NCBI RefSeq assembly: GCF_011397635.1
Contig: NC_064771.1
Location: 14,509,379 to 14,573,378 of the forward strand
Direction of reading: 5' to 3'
DNA from: Epinephelus fuscoguttatus
Lineage: Eukaryota > Chordata > Actinopteri > Perciformes > Serranidae
DNA: 64,000 nt
Part shown: positions 12,541-33,022 of the stretch, one piece after another
How the letters are laid out: each line of letters begins with the position of its first letter
How positions within the stretch are numbered: position 1 is the first letter of the stretch
Made by a program: the position numbers and the translations under genes
The notes under the pieces: model-generated
Databases searched by the model: none
What the model was told of the DNA's origin: nothing
The model's input: only the letters and a program-made list of their open reading frames with translations

Positions 12541-12788
12541 TTAGGTCATCTTTTATATCGAACTATACTATGACTTTTCTAAATTATTCAGTTTTCATTG
12601 TCTTCTATAGTATTACCATTTTATTGCATATTTATGACTTTTTCATGACATCCAGCTGGCTTTTATTTTGTTCAGTTTTCTTGCAATCTATGTAGCAGTC
12701 CATCAAATAATACATTTTCTGAAAATAAATCAGTGTTCCTTCGTCACATCTTTGCTCAACCAGTACTGCTTTGTAGTCTTCAATAATA
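12541..12788. repeat. Residual minisatellite and flank
   Basis: The minisatellite core is recognisable to about 12660 (ACTATACTATGAC, TTTATGACTTTTTCATGACA). The remaining ~130 bp show no gene or repeat. Confidence 0.6.
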
Positions 12789-13322
12789 CCAATGGTGGAA
12801 TATAACTAAGTATCATTACTCAAAAAATGTATTAAATATTCATTTGAGGAACTTTTATTTGAGTCTTACTATTTCACATTACTTTGCACTCCACCAAAAC
12901 TTAGAAGGAAGTACAGACGATGCATTTGACAGATGTAGCTTACTTTACCAAGAGATTTACATACCAAAGACATGAGTCTATAAAATATAATGTATTTGTT
13001 TAAATTAAACTAATCAACAGAATATAAGATAATTCAAATTAGCAACATGGTGACCAAATACAATAGCAAAATGCTGCCTACCCACTGATGGAGAAACAAA
13101 AATGTAACACCAGCCTTTGTTGTGTGTGTGGTTTTTATTTATTTATTTATGGGATTAGGGTTATTTTATTTTGACATTGAGTAATTTTACTTTTGATCAT
13201 TTCAAGCACAGTTTGCTGATACTCGTGTACTTTTACTCAAGTAAATCTTCATTGCAGGACTTTTACTTTTTTTTTGAGAATTTTTATTACTTAAGTTAGG
13301 ATAAATACTTCCATTGCTGAGT
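12789..13322. mobile_element. Dispersed repeat with weakly inverted ends
   Basis: Starts with CCAATGGTGGAATATAAC and ends GATAAATACTTCCATTGCTG. In reverse complement the right end begins CAGCAATGGAAGTATTTATC, so the tips are imperfect inverted repeats. The text on tandem ACTTTTACT motifs (13220-13270) recurs in part at 1270-1420. I remember very similar text as a common teleost repeat. No transposase seen. Confidence 0.6.
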
Positions 13323-14744
13323 ACTACATTATTGGGTTCATACACTTAACCACAAAGCAACATAACTGATTTCATTGAACAAGTAGCAATTGAAGTGTTA
13401 AAATGACCTGCGCTCATTCAACTGTTAGGAGTTGGCTGAGCCTGTTTACTCCAGACAAGAAAAACAGATTGATTCATACACAGCTGTAAACAGACCAGCA
13501 GAGAGAGGCAGTGTCGAGGAGAAGAGGAGGTCACCGTATCAGGTTGGTTTGAACTTAGATCAGATAAGCACCTCATGGTTCACTCCCATGACGAGGCTTC
13601 CTCTGGCGTCCTGTCTGCGGCTGGCCGCGGTGATTACAGCCCTTAGTTCTCCTCTGGTCACTCTCTGTCCCTCTGATGGTTGTCTCAGACTTCCTCCATT
13701 CATAGCTCTGTCTGCCTGTGTGTGGGTGGGTGTGTGTGTGTACACATGCATTTATGTAAACCAACCAAGTAGCTTTTCCGGGGGCTGTTCTGTGAGGAAA
13801 GGTTATCAAAACACAACAGTACACTGGGAACTGTAAACATGCTTGTGCACAGAGCTGGGGCTGAGGGCCATTTTCTTTTGCACTGTACTATGCAGCCATC
13901 CTCAGTGCCACCATTCATTGTCAAATTACACTGTGTTATAGATAAGAGCTCCAAAACAGGCCTGTGTTCACCTGGGGGTTCAGATGGAGCAGCTAAAAAA
14001 AACAACAACGGCATTTTATGGGGTCTGTTGTGTTTATCTCAAGTAGAGTTAGTAGTATGCTGCATTTTTCACAAGAGGACGGCAGGGTACTTCATGTAAA
14101 CTTATTCATTAATGTCACAAAATGCTCCGTAACATAAGAAAAAAAAAACAAAAAAAAACCCCTGCACAAAAATAATACTAAACTAACTCCAAGGGAATCA
14201 AAGCGTTGCTCCTGTGCGCTAATTCCCAAATCTTTTCCAGATTATGTAGAACAGAGGGACAAATACCCACACACACGCCCAGGGGCCCAAGGTTGCTAAT
14301 TAAGTCCCTGATCTCCCATCATTGTGCAATGACTGGAAGTCAGATTTCCATGGGCTACTTGTCTTTCTTGTCATCAGTTTTTCATTGGAAAACCTACTAC
14401 TTTCATTTCGGTAATTATGAAATGTTACAGTTGGATTGTGATTCCTTCAAATATAAATTCCCCCCGCATTCAGTTAGCTTATTGTTACATTATTACCTTC
14501 ACTGTGCAGAATGATGTATGTGCAGAGTCGGACTCTCTCTGTCTCTCTGAGCCCATTTTAATGTGGAAACTTGAACGTTCAAGTGTACAAAAACATAGAA
14601 AATGGACTTATAAGTGCAGTTTTAAAATTGCAGACATCTTGTTTCCAGCAGTTAAGCTTTTAAATTGGTATAAGAGTCCGGATTTTTAAACAAGTGAAAA
14701 AAAAGTAAATGTAATGTAATCTTTCTAATGAGGTAATTTAACTT
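13323..14744. other. Intergenic, no gene seen
   Basis: Contains a TG-rich tract at about 13718-13742 and A-rich runs at about 14138-14160. Several overlapping open frames on both strands between 13432 and 14100 have no recognisable domain, no matching splice pattern, and overlap each other in opposite directions. I treat them as chance. Confidence 0.45.
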
Positions 14745-14905
14745 TTTAAAATATATATTTGGGGCTTTATTGCCTTTCCTTGATAGGACAGCTATAATGT
14801 GAATGGGGGAATGACATGCAGCAAAGGGACGTGGGTTGAAATCTAACCCATGGCCACTGCGGCAAGGACACAGCCTTTGTACATAGGGCACCTGTGAGCT
14901 ACTGG
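14745..14905 (-). repeat. tRNA-like SINE fragment
   Basis: The block GATAGGACAGCTATAATGTG, GGAATGACATGCAGCAAAGG, GTGGGTTGAAATCTAACCC and GCACCTGTGAGCTACTGGGC resembles a common teleost repeat. Its minus strand carries a tRNA-like head with decayed A and B boxes. The B-box-like GGTTGAAATC is too altered to support transcription. Confidence 0.55.
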
Positions 14906-15107
14906 GCACCCTGCTGATTAATTTTATTTGTAGATAAAACCATATGACACACAAACTAATATTTGAGTAGGCTTAATATTAGTTTACTAGTAAAGTAAAA
15001 GTATTTTTATTTGTCTTAACAATATTACCCGTTGCTTGATGTCAAATGATTCTGTAGAAAATATATTAAATAAACATTAGCCTAGTTAAAAAATATTACT
15101 AAACCAT

Positions 15108-15250
15108 AGTTCAACATTTTGGGAAATACACATATTTGCTTTCTTTCTGAGAGTGACATGAGGAGCTTTTACTGTTGCATTTTTGACAGATCCAGTTTTT
15201 TCCCCTGTGGTAATTAGCTTAGCTTAGCTTAGCTTAGCTTAGCTTAACAC
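15108..15250. repeat. Fragment of the 'GGGAAATACACTTATTTGC' repeat, with (TTAGC)n
   Basis: TTCAACATTTTGGGAAATAC and TTTGCTTTCTTTCTGAGAGT match the left part of the ~1.9-kb repeat at 31090-33022. It ends in a (TTAGC)n run of six to seven units (15214-15246), which looks like an expansion of the GCTTAGCTTAGC text normally found in that repeat. Confidence 0.65.
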
Positions 15251-16011
15251 ACAAACTTGGACATGAAGTTGCACTCTCTTAAAGAATGAAAAAATATATA
15301 TTAGAATATTTTTTGATCATTTTCTATATATCACACTGTAATGCTACTGTGGGTAAGAGTCCCTGTTTGTGTTGTTTAGTGGTTGTTTTATTGAGCGAGG
15401 TGTCCACAGTAGTGGGGAATTAGCTGAGTAGTGTTTCCTGGGGAGTGAAAAGAGGGTTATGCTTGTATATCGCTTTATTCCTTGCCAGAACATCTGTTTC
15501 TCTGTGGTGAAGAAACAGGAAATGTTAATGGAGAATTAGCTAACAAGAAAGCTACAAGTTACGGGAAGCAGCAGGTTAGTCACCCTGCCTTTGCTGTTTA
15601 CCAGGGACATCTAAACCTTAGGTTGGCTGTTACTGAAGCAGATGCACATCGTCTCCTCATTGTTCTTATTCCATTCACCAAGCTACCCCACACTGCTACA
15701 GTACCTTTAGTCCTGCAAGTGTGTACTTTTAAAAAAGTCTGTGATCACTGGAGGCGTTTATACCATTAGCCTGGAGTGGTAGTTAAACTGTGGAAGGCTT
15801 TTGTAATACCATCAAATTCAAGGTCAAAGGTCAAAGTACTTACTGTAGTGGTTCTTCAAAGGGTAGGTATCTTACTGTCAATGTCAAAGTCAGTTACTAG
15901 TCACGTGAAGGAGTACTCAGCCTGTGAACATGGTGAAGGGAATTCTTTAAATTTACAGAATTTTTTTTTTCTTGCTCCTTCCAAAGGGGGTGTCTAAGCG
16001 CAGGTTTCACC
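15251..16011. other. Intergenic, no gene seen
   Basis: The frame at 15482-15769 (95 codons) has no recognisable domain, and the region has no promoter or splice evidence. Treated as non-coding. Confidence 0.4.
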
Positions 16012-16015
16012 TTAA

Positions 16016-16932
16016 AGGGAAACTACGGCCATTTTTTTTTTTTTAAATTCACACGTTATTCCTATGGTCTTCGACAGTTTAAAGAAATGTTAGTAAGCAT
16101 GAAAATTCTCTCCTAAATCCAAAGACTAGAGTGCTTAAACTCAAACTTGTGATGTCATTGGGTATAAAGTCTGGAGCTGCTCCGTAGACAGTGAACTAGG
16201 GAAGATGTTCTAGATTAGACTAATAGCACTCAGGGAAATAACCCCGAGTATATAGGTACATTTTCTATTTCAGAACTGCAGTGTTAATTATGTTGACGAA
16301 AGTGATGACGAAAATGTTTCGTCAATGACCTTTTTCCATGACGAAAACAAGATGATAGCAGTGTACGAGTGTATAGCAATTATTTGTAGTTGTAGAGACA
16401 AAGTGTCTGAATGAAATATTTATACAACCTGTCACCTAGATTCTAATTTCCGATACATGAATTAGCCTATGTCGATTAGTTTAAAGATTAAAAAAAAAAC
16501 CATAGAAAATGTATTGAATTAAAGTAATGACTAAAATGTTATAAATTTTCATCGACCCTCAGTTTTGTACTTTCATCAAATGAAACTAGACTATAACGTT
16601 AAAGGATAAAAATGACTAAATGTGACTACAGCTAATAAGCAAGACTAAATCTACGATAGCTGTCAAAATTACCACTGCAGAACACTACGACAGAATAAAG
16701 CTCGTGTGGGTATAAAGAAGAAAACAAGCCTTCTGTTGGTCAAAAAACAAATAAGGCTCCCATTGATTTTCCATTGATTTGCCACACACTATACTTAATG
16801 ACATCATGAGTTTGAAACTTGCTTCTCTGGTTTCTGGCTTTGAGAGAGAGCTCATGTTCACAAATATTGATTAAACCTTCCTAGGCCATGGAAATAACAT
16901 ATTGGAATTCTTAATGTAGGTGGTGTTCCCTT
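16016..16932. mobile_element. TTAA-flanked non-autonomous DNA element
   Basis: TTAA at 16012-16015 is followed by AGGGAAACTAC. The right end reads GGTGTTCCCTT, followed by TTAA at 16933-16936. Short inverted tips (AGGGAA/TTCCCT) flanked by TTAA are what a piggyBac-type transposition leaves. The element is ~917 bp, of which 399 bp is a second element nested inside it. No transposase seen. Confidence 0.55.
16279..16677. mobile_element. hAT-like MITE nested in the TTAA-flanked element
   Basis: Ends are CAGTGTTAATT on the left and AATTACCACTG on the right, inverted with one mismatch. The flanking octamers are CAGAACTG and CAGAACAC (6 of 8 identical), an eroded 8-bp target duplication. The interior has TGACGAAA/TTTCGTCA repeats, giving it a foldback tendency. 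399 bp, non-coding. Confidence 0.65.
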
Positions 16933-17118
16933 TTAAGTAGCATCCTCTCAATATTGTCCTCAAACACTAATCATGTATGATCACATAGGCTTTACAGGTT
17001 GTAAGACAAACCCTGCAGTTGAACTACATGGATAATTACCTCCCATGATAATGACACATGCAAGAGATACTTTGGATAAAAAAGATTTAGATGCATTATA
17101 ACATTCTGCTTATTTTGT

Positions 17119-17124
17119 TTTATT
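17119..17124 (-). terminator. fam20c: Candidate fam20c polyadenylation signal (AATAAA)
   Basis: The minus strand reads GTGCAATAAAAC here, ~1.64 kb after the fam20c stop. Among the minus-strand AATAAA hexamers I looked for downstream of the stop, this is the first clear one. Position fits a long 3' UTR, but no transcript data back it. Confidence 0.3.
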
Positions 17125-18759
17125 GCACTTTAACCATGATGCAAAGAAATGAAAAACAAACCCCAAAAAATCCACAGAAACAATGAGTTGAATAAAAAAA
17201 AAAGAAGCATTTTTCACTTTAAGAACACGTCATCTTAAGGTCCTCCATGGATCCACTCACACGCCCATACACACCGTACTGACCTGACACAGGACCATGG
17301 AAACTTAGACTGTATAATAAAACCCTTATGAAACAGATGGAGTCAGCACACACATATGTAGACCTCTGTATCTTATCTATAGCTCGTACCTGGGAGGAGC
17401 TCAAACCTTTCGGCTATGAAACCAGACATTCAAGTATTTCTATCATTGCACAGGCACTAGATTTTCCTACTGTATATATTAACTTTCAGCCAGCGACTGA
17501 ATCGTTTGACACCAACAGTTAAAAGCGATCAGCTGTTGGTAATGAATGAAATATACATCCTGAAAAATAATCTCTCCACAACAGCAACATCTGGACATCA
17601 AATATATTACAAAGAAACAATAATATAAAACTATTAGTGTCACATTTGGCTTTTGGTACCATAACTCTAACCTCATATCTGTTGCACTGATAAAACAGAA
17701 ACAGTAGTCGGATTAAACGCATTTGAATCTACTGGTGGTGGATTTAAAACCAATTTCAAAGCGAGCTCGATACTTGGAATGGGGTGGAATATGGAGAGGG
17801 TTAACTTCACTGAGAGGCACAGACCTGGCAGCTGCATTTGCACATGCTCAGTTTGCCCTCTGTTGGACAAACAAGGAAGTACACCTCTGTGATGTCACTT
17901 CAGTTCCTTTTTCAGTATTCCTTTCAAATAATAAATATGAATTTTAATAAATACTCTCTCAAGTACAAGTAACATTTATGGGCAAAAATTAAATCCAGGA
18001 GTAAACCTGCACTCCAATCAAATATTTCCATCTTGAAAACCAAATGATAGAAGCTGAATCGGCTCAGCGGAAATCAAATAAACAAAAAAAAAAAGACACT
18101 ATGCAATAAAACATTTTTCAGCAAAATCAATAAAACATCATTTTTGATAATTAAGACAATAGGACGTCAACCTCCGCCTCCTCCTCCACCGTGAAACCAA
18201 AACACTTGCAATACCAACAATATGTATAAACACATAATTCAGCTTGTGAAGAGAGGGGAGGAGAGGGGGTCGGGAGGTTCTTTACAAGTCCCTCAGAATT
18301 CACTGAATTCAAAAAAAGGGTCCTGAACAAGACAGAGAGAAGGCGTCTCTTGCAAGACTTTCATGGTTTGGTAGTGCTGCGGTGGGTCGGTGCGGTGACA
18401 CTATCCTACACTAGAGTCAGAGCTGGATATTTTAAGGAGTCTAGGTGATGTTTGGGAGGGGGGTTGGTTCAGTTTAGTTTGTGACCCCGGCACCAGATTC
18501 ATCACCTGCGAGCATCTGTGCAGTTCCAAGTCATTGCACATTGAAGTCCAGTCCTATCCAGCAGGCTTCCACTTCCAGACAGCTTATATTAACCTCAGGC
18601 AGACAGGCTGTAAGTTCAGCAAAAAAGAAATCAAGCCCTCTGAGAAATTCGGTACAGATGGAGCTCATCTGTGTCACAGGAGTTCAGTTTTTAAGAGAAA
18701 GACTGGATCTCCTGTCTCCAGGGAGGCAGTCCTATCCAGCCGGCAGCGCCCCTGGACAG
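17125..18759 (-). other. fam20c: Probable fam20c 3' UTR
   Basis: Non-coding DNA directly after the fam20c stop codon, without recognised transposons except A-rich runs near 17188-17203 and 18085-18095. The lack of repeats contrasts with its surroundings and fits a retained 3' UTR. Extent inferred. Confidence 0.4.
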
Positions 18760-27758
<8,999 letters not shown>

Positions 27759-27829
27759 TCACCTGACAGTGCAACATATTAAACTGAAGCTGCAACTCAG
27801 GCTGGAGGTGTACCTGGATTTTAACCATG

Positions 27830-28360
27830 CAATTGCGTAGGCAACCAGCTGCATCGTGGACGGAATTGTTCACATATATGCCTATGTATGGAGGATTCCA
27901 CCAGAAGGCATACCATAGAAGTCAGACCATATAGAACCTTCAGATTTGCATGATGTGAACAATAAACATGGCGACACTCAATGAAGTTACTATATGGAGC
28001 GCAACAGGGATGATGTTTAGGATTACTGCAGAAAACAACCTCGGTAGCCACTTGTATTTCTGAGGCTTAAATGCAATCACCAGAAGTAAAAAGCTACAAA
28101 AAACCCTACAGCACAGTCATATGACCTAACATCACCTTCACAACGAGGCTATAAAGCTGTGTTCAGCATGATGACGTTCTGTAGTCTCATTTCACCACTT
28201 GTTAGCAACCATTTAAAGACACATAAAGGCCTCAAAAAATTTATGAGTGGGATATTTACTGGCGGATTTTATGTTCTAGAACAAACAAACAACAAAGCCT
28301 CTTGAGCTTGTGTTAACCCCAGACCTTATTTCAGGGACCCAACCAAAATCCCATTCACAA
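27830..28360 (+). repeat. Dispersed repeat, copy 1 (second copy at 57.9 kb)
   Basis: Blocks GGATTACTGCAGAAAA, AATGCAATCACCAGAA.TAAA, TCTGTAGTCTCATTT.ACCA and GCTTGTGTTAACC..GACC recur in the same order and orientation at 57940-58450. About 500 bp, no clear terminal inverted repeats, and no coding. Class unknown. Confidence 0.75.
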
Positions 28361-31089
28361 AATCTGTTGATTCTGAGACAAAGGAAATGGAAGATGTAGG
28401 ATATGTGAGGCAGCTATCATGAGCACACAAATGTGTAGCTCAAAGCAAGTTTACAGTCTACAGAGTGTCAGTGGCAAGAAAATGCCCGTCAGAAGATCCC
28501 ATAGGTCCCAAATGATGTCTTTAAACGATTAGTTTTGTCTGGCAAAAAGTCCAAAAGCCAAATGTATTCAAATAAATGTATTCACTTTCATAAAAGGTTA
28601 AGACAAACTGAAAATGTGCACATTTGAGAAGCTGGTTGCTATATCTTTTCTTTGTAAACTGGTCTAAGACAGGGGCAGAGCCTCATGTAAACATTAGGGG
28701 CTTAGCCCAAATCTAGGGAGGTCCAGGGGCATGCTCCCCCAGTGGATTTTTATCCCATTTAAGACAGTTATATGCACTATTTTTCAAGCCACTTGAGATA
28801 ATACGAGGCCTAAAATTCTTTGGGAAAAGCATGGTTGCCGCTAAGATTAAAAAAAAAAAAAATCCTGTAGAGCCTACATCCTATCTTGTAGCTAACTGTT
28901 CTCCGACTGTCTTCATCATTCATCAAACCACAACAAATGTTGAGCATGACTAATTTTCACTCCAGCCACCATAAAAGAGGCAAAAATGTGCTTTAAGTTG
29001 TTTAAGTAAGATGTTTTAAAGCATTAATAATTGATAAATAAGAGCTTTTGCTCCATTGATTTGTCAGTCTGACACAGTCCTGTCAGAGAGATTTAGGGGA
29101 AATGACATCAAGTTGAAAGTATCTTACAAACCTACAAGATTCAGGGCTTTTGAGAAAACAGTCAGGGCTGGAGCCCCAGAAGCCACCCCTCCACTCCACC
29201 TCTGGTTTAACATTATATATGTGGGTCTGGACTTCACGAGACAATGCAGGTATGTAAGAAGCCATACTAAAAAGAATTTCATATTACAGTATTTGCTGGG
29301 TATTCTGCACCCTGATATTGGTGCACTGAGTTCAAATCAATACATCTCTTCAACACAACTTCCCATTTCCAAAGACGTCTCACTGCACAGGAGCCCAGTC
29401 TGTGATAAAACACTTTGGCTTTACACCTGTGTACCTAATATTGCGAACAGCGTTTGTGAGCAATAACCGAGACACAATAAACTCGTGTCCTTGCCTCACA
29501 AAAAAGGCCCCTCGTTGGAGTTACTGTGGGTGTTTTGTGGGGCAACAAGAAGCAGGGACAATCGAAGGTCGGAGACTTCCTCCTGAAGCGCCCACTCCTG
29601 TTCTCGATCTGTACCTATTTCTGTCCGGCTCTGATCCTTCCCCAAAAAACTGCTTTCCACACACATTCTGCCTTAAAGCTCTTACTGGAGGGAAAAGAGG
29701 CTCTTAAAGGCTTAAATCCCAGAGCTGATGGAGGACGGCCAAGATGGGGCAGGACAGACAGGACAGCCGGGGTGAAAAGGCGAAGTCAAAGGAAGGGGGT
29801 GAAAAGACTTTGTGAGAAGGTGTGAGGTATAGAGAATATGTTAATGTCTTTGGGAAATACAAGGACGGCATTGCAGACCATCATCAAATTGCAATCTCTC
29901 TACAGAGGAGCTGCATATTTGAGTTATTTTTCCTTTTATACACACTGCCTTCTCTTTGCTTTTTTCATTGACAACAGTAAATACTTTCCAGGAAGGCAGC
30001 TGAGTGTAATGATTTGGACTGCAGCCTCTGCCATTTCTGCTTCAGCTAGTTGAGGGAGGATGAGAAGAATGGAAACTATCTTGGCAACTTCTCTTTCTCT
30101 CCTTCTCTCTCTATTCCCTCCGGATGCCTCTCTCTGTTTATTTCGCTCAAAATCCTCTATCTCACCTCCTCTGCTTCTCCGCACTCCCTCACGCAGAACT
30201 GTTTTCTCTGCTTTCTTCTTAATACTTCATATCTGTCTGCCTCTCCCTTTCTCTTTCTCTCTCTCCGTTCCATCCGTCGTTTTCCTCAGCTGGCTGGCTG
30301 ATTGTAACTCTGCAGCTGCATGGCTGACATATGCACCAGTCATTAACTAACCCAACATGGAGCCCAGAAACACACTCATCTACTAAAAATTCTCCAATTT
30401 CCTCCTCTCTTTATCAGTCTTTCTCTCATCTTTCTCCATCCTCGATCTGCCTGCGAGCATTTGACAGACAGCCACATGCAGATGGGTGGAAGTTTGACCA
30501 AACAGAAAATCATCATGTGGTGCACTGAGCTTATAGAGAAGTATTTAGCAAGCGTTTTCACACTAGACTGCCATGATCAGCATCAACTTATTTCTCCCTT
30601 TAACATTTCTCAATCTCAGTTTCCCCACTCCTCTCTCACGCTCATCTGTCACATCCACGCGGTTGTTTGCCAGTAAAGGCCGAGCGCTGTCTGTTGATTG
30701 TATCGCTCTCTTCTCCTGGATGGCCTTGCTTCAGGGACACAGCTCTCGCTCCACATCAAGGAAAAATGATACTGTCTTTGAAAGCAGAGTAAAGTGTCTA
30801 TTTACACCAGTGCAGCTCAGCTCCCGCAACGGGACAATATCATTCAGTCCAGCATATGAAGGGGATACAACTCTTTTATCAATGGGGACAGTTGTGCTAT
30901 GTCACGTCCTGGATTTATTTCCTGCCAAATGTTGAGAAAATTAGTGTCGGAGGTGAAGTGTATGCAAGGTGGAAGGGTCAAAACCGATATTCAATTAAAT
31001 AAGAGGCCTTTCATTCTCCAAATAGACATGTTGATGTGTTCCTTAGTTGTTGTCCAGTTGACAATTCCTAGTCCATGGCAACTTAGAAA
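28361..31089. other. Intronic DNA, no gene seen
   Basis: 28660-28790 resembles a dispersed repeat (GGGGCAGAGCC, CATGCTCCCCCAGTGG). 30080-30300 is a CT-rich stretch. Frames at 29056-29466 and 29526-29825 have no recognisable domain or splice context. Confidence 0.4.
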
Positions 31090-31199
31090 TTGGTTGATAT
31101 TTTGAGAAATGCACTTATTGGCTTTCTTGCTGAGAAGATTGATACCACTATCATGGACATACGCTAAAAATGAAGCAACTGTCAGCAGCTGGTTAGCTC

Positions 31200-31690
31200 G
31201 TGCCTCATTTTCACTGCATGTTTCAACTCGACTTGACTCACCTCACTTTTGGTACCAGGTTCTTATCTCTATTTCCACTGCAGGTAGTACCCCTTAAGTG
31301 TTGGCATGATTCTCAGCTGATCACAGTGACGCCACATGAAACTACCATGATATCATCTTCAGACATGTCACTCACTGGATCCTTTTCTCTGCAAAGCAGT
31401 TTTGCACCCTATAATTTTTAAAAATCTGGGGCGAGTGAACACAGAAACTGCAGCCGCTATTGGTGGTAGCTTGGCTATTTAAAAATGGCGGCTTTGTGCA
31501 GGTTGTACCAATCAGTGCAAGTGACATCTAGTGACAGTTCCCAAGAGTCTGCAGTGTTTTAACTACACCTTCTAGTAGTGTTTCAGCTCACTTGGATCTT
31601 CGACTGAGGTTGTACCAAAACAAGTATCAGGTAGCATCTACGACTTTTGCCAATAGAAACCTGGAAAAGTCGACGTAGGTGGAGCCGTAC
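31200..31690. mobile_element. Inserted repeat with inverted ends
   Basis: Interrupts the larger repeat between GGTTAGCT and GCATTAGCTTAGC. Text near the left end (CAACTCGACTTGACTC, TTTGGTACCAGG) pairs roughly with the right (GGTTGTACCAAAACAAG, AAAAGTCGACG). About 490 bp, non-coding, limits approximate. Confidence 0.5.
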
Positions 31691-31739
31691 AATGTGGAAT
31701 GTGGAAATGTGGCATTAGCTTAGCATAAAGACTGGAAAC

Positions 31740-32288
31740 TAGGGTTGGGTCAGTTCTCGGTAATACCAGTTCGGTTCGGTACTCCATCTTGGACCTTTTT
31801 TTTTTTTTTTTTTTGAGACCGACCGGACCGCATTCGCCATTTTACAGCTTGTGTCTGCCTCTTTGCCAAGCGCACAGCAAGCAGGAGAGAGAGGGGGGTG
31901 GGGCAGGGACTGAGCTAGGGGGTGCGAGTGCGCATGCGCCTCTACTGTAGCCTGGAGTTTGTTTAACAGTGACGGGGAGTCGATAATGGCGGACAATTTA
32001 GTCTTGAAGAAATCAAAGAATGCGCCAATATGGCAACACTTTAGCTTTGAGCCAGACGAAGGAGGCAACCCTTGTTTGCACTGACTGAGTAAGCTAAACC
32101 TGCAAATTTATTTGTCAGGAATAAAAGAAACAACGTGTTACTGTCACTCTGTTGTCCTTTGGTTGTTTTTTATTTTAAATGAGTCAACTGCGCCCCCAAC
32201 TGGCGAAATTCCGGTATTACCGACTTGTTGCGGTTTTTCACAAAAACCTGACCGTTTTTTTTTTTTTTCTCATACCGACCCAACCCTA
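31740..32288 (+). mobile_element. hAT transposon remnant with exact 8-bp target duplication
   Basis: Left tip TAGGGTTGGGTC, right tip GACCCAACCCTA. Both flanks are CTGGAAAC (31732-31739 and 32289-32296), an exact 8-bp duplication as made by hAT transposases. The subterminal ends carry poly-T runs and GGTAATACC/GGTATTACC. An ATG at 31986 opens a 32-codon frame with IWQHFSFEPDEGGNPC, which resembles the start of a hAT/ZBED BED-type zinc finger and stops before a full finger. It is therefore a deletion derivative of 549 bp, nested inside the larger repeat. Confidence 0.85.
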
Positions 32289-33022
32289 CTGGAAACAGGT
32301 GTAAACAGCGAGTCTGACTTTCTCCAAAAGATAAAAACTCACCTACCTGCACCTCTGAAGCTCACAAATTACCATGTTTCATCTTCAGTGTTGTGAAAAC
32401 AGCAACTTGTGGTGTTTTTCACAACATGGACCTTTTTTTAATCCACTTAAAACCGTGTCTTTTTGTTCAGGATCTTTTTACTTAGTATGACACCTCAGAT
32501 TTACTAGAAGTAAAGTGCAAAATATTTTTTTCAGTGAAGGCGTTAGCATAAGTGTGAACTGCGAACACCCACAAATTATCATTATTTTTAGTTTCCAGTA
32601 AGAGCTGAGAGTTATAGACTCAGGAAATTCATGATAAAATTTAATATACTACCCAGCAGTATTGAGTAAATTAGAAAAAACGGTCTTGTGTTAAACGGGG
32701 TTGTGTGTAGGACTTTTTCTTAGCCGAATGCAGGGACATCCTCAAGTCTTGTAGGCACCTTGAAGTTGCCAGGCAACCAGTGGATACTCCATAAAGTCAT
32801 GTAAGTGGTGAAGACTTAATTAGTGAGTTTTAGATTCTTGTTACGTTCAGACAGAGCCAGACTAGCTGTTCCCCCTGTTTCCAGTCTGTATGCTAAGCTA
32901 AGCTAACTTTTGGCTGTAGATTCATATCTAATGGAAGGGTATAAGAGTGGTATCAACCTTCTCATCTAATGCTTGGCAAAAAAAGCGAACAAGTGTATTT
33001 TATAATCTCAAACTATTCCTTT

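Larger units (their letters stand above)
31090..33022. mobile_element. Large palindromic repeat, interrupted by two other elements
   Basis: Left end TTGAGAAATGCACTTATTGG, right end CGAACAAGTGTATTTTATAA then CAAACTATTCCTTTGA. The ends are diverged inverted repeats: CTTTCTTGCTGAGAAGAT pairs roughly with ATCTTCTCATC-type text near 32960. Inner GCTTAGCATAAAGACTGGAAAC and its inverse GTTTCCAGTCTGTATGCTAAGC also pair. Related pieces lie at 15108-15250 and 53690-53793. I remember this as a very common percomorph repeat. Two insertions (31200-31690 and 31740-32288) split it. Confidence 0.7.

Noticed and set aside
13432..14099. Several frames of 83-134 codons on both strands
   Set aside because: Mutually overlapping in opposite directions, with TG-repeat-derived peptides. 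No support for any one.
29056..29825. Overlapping plus-strand frames of 99-136 codons
   Set aside because: No domain, no splice partners, no conserved motif. Consistent with chance in a large intron.
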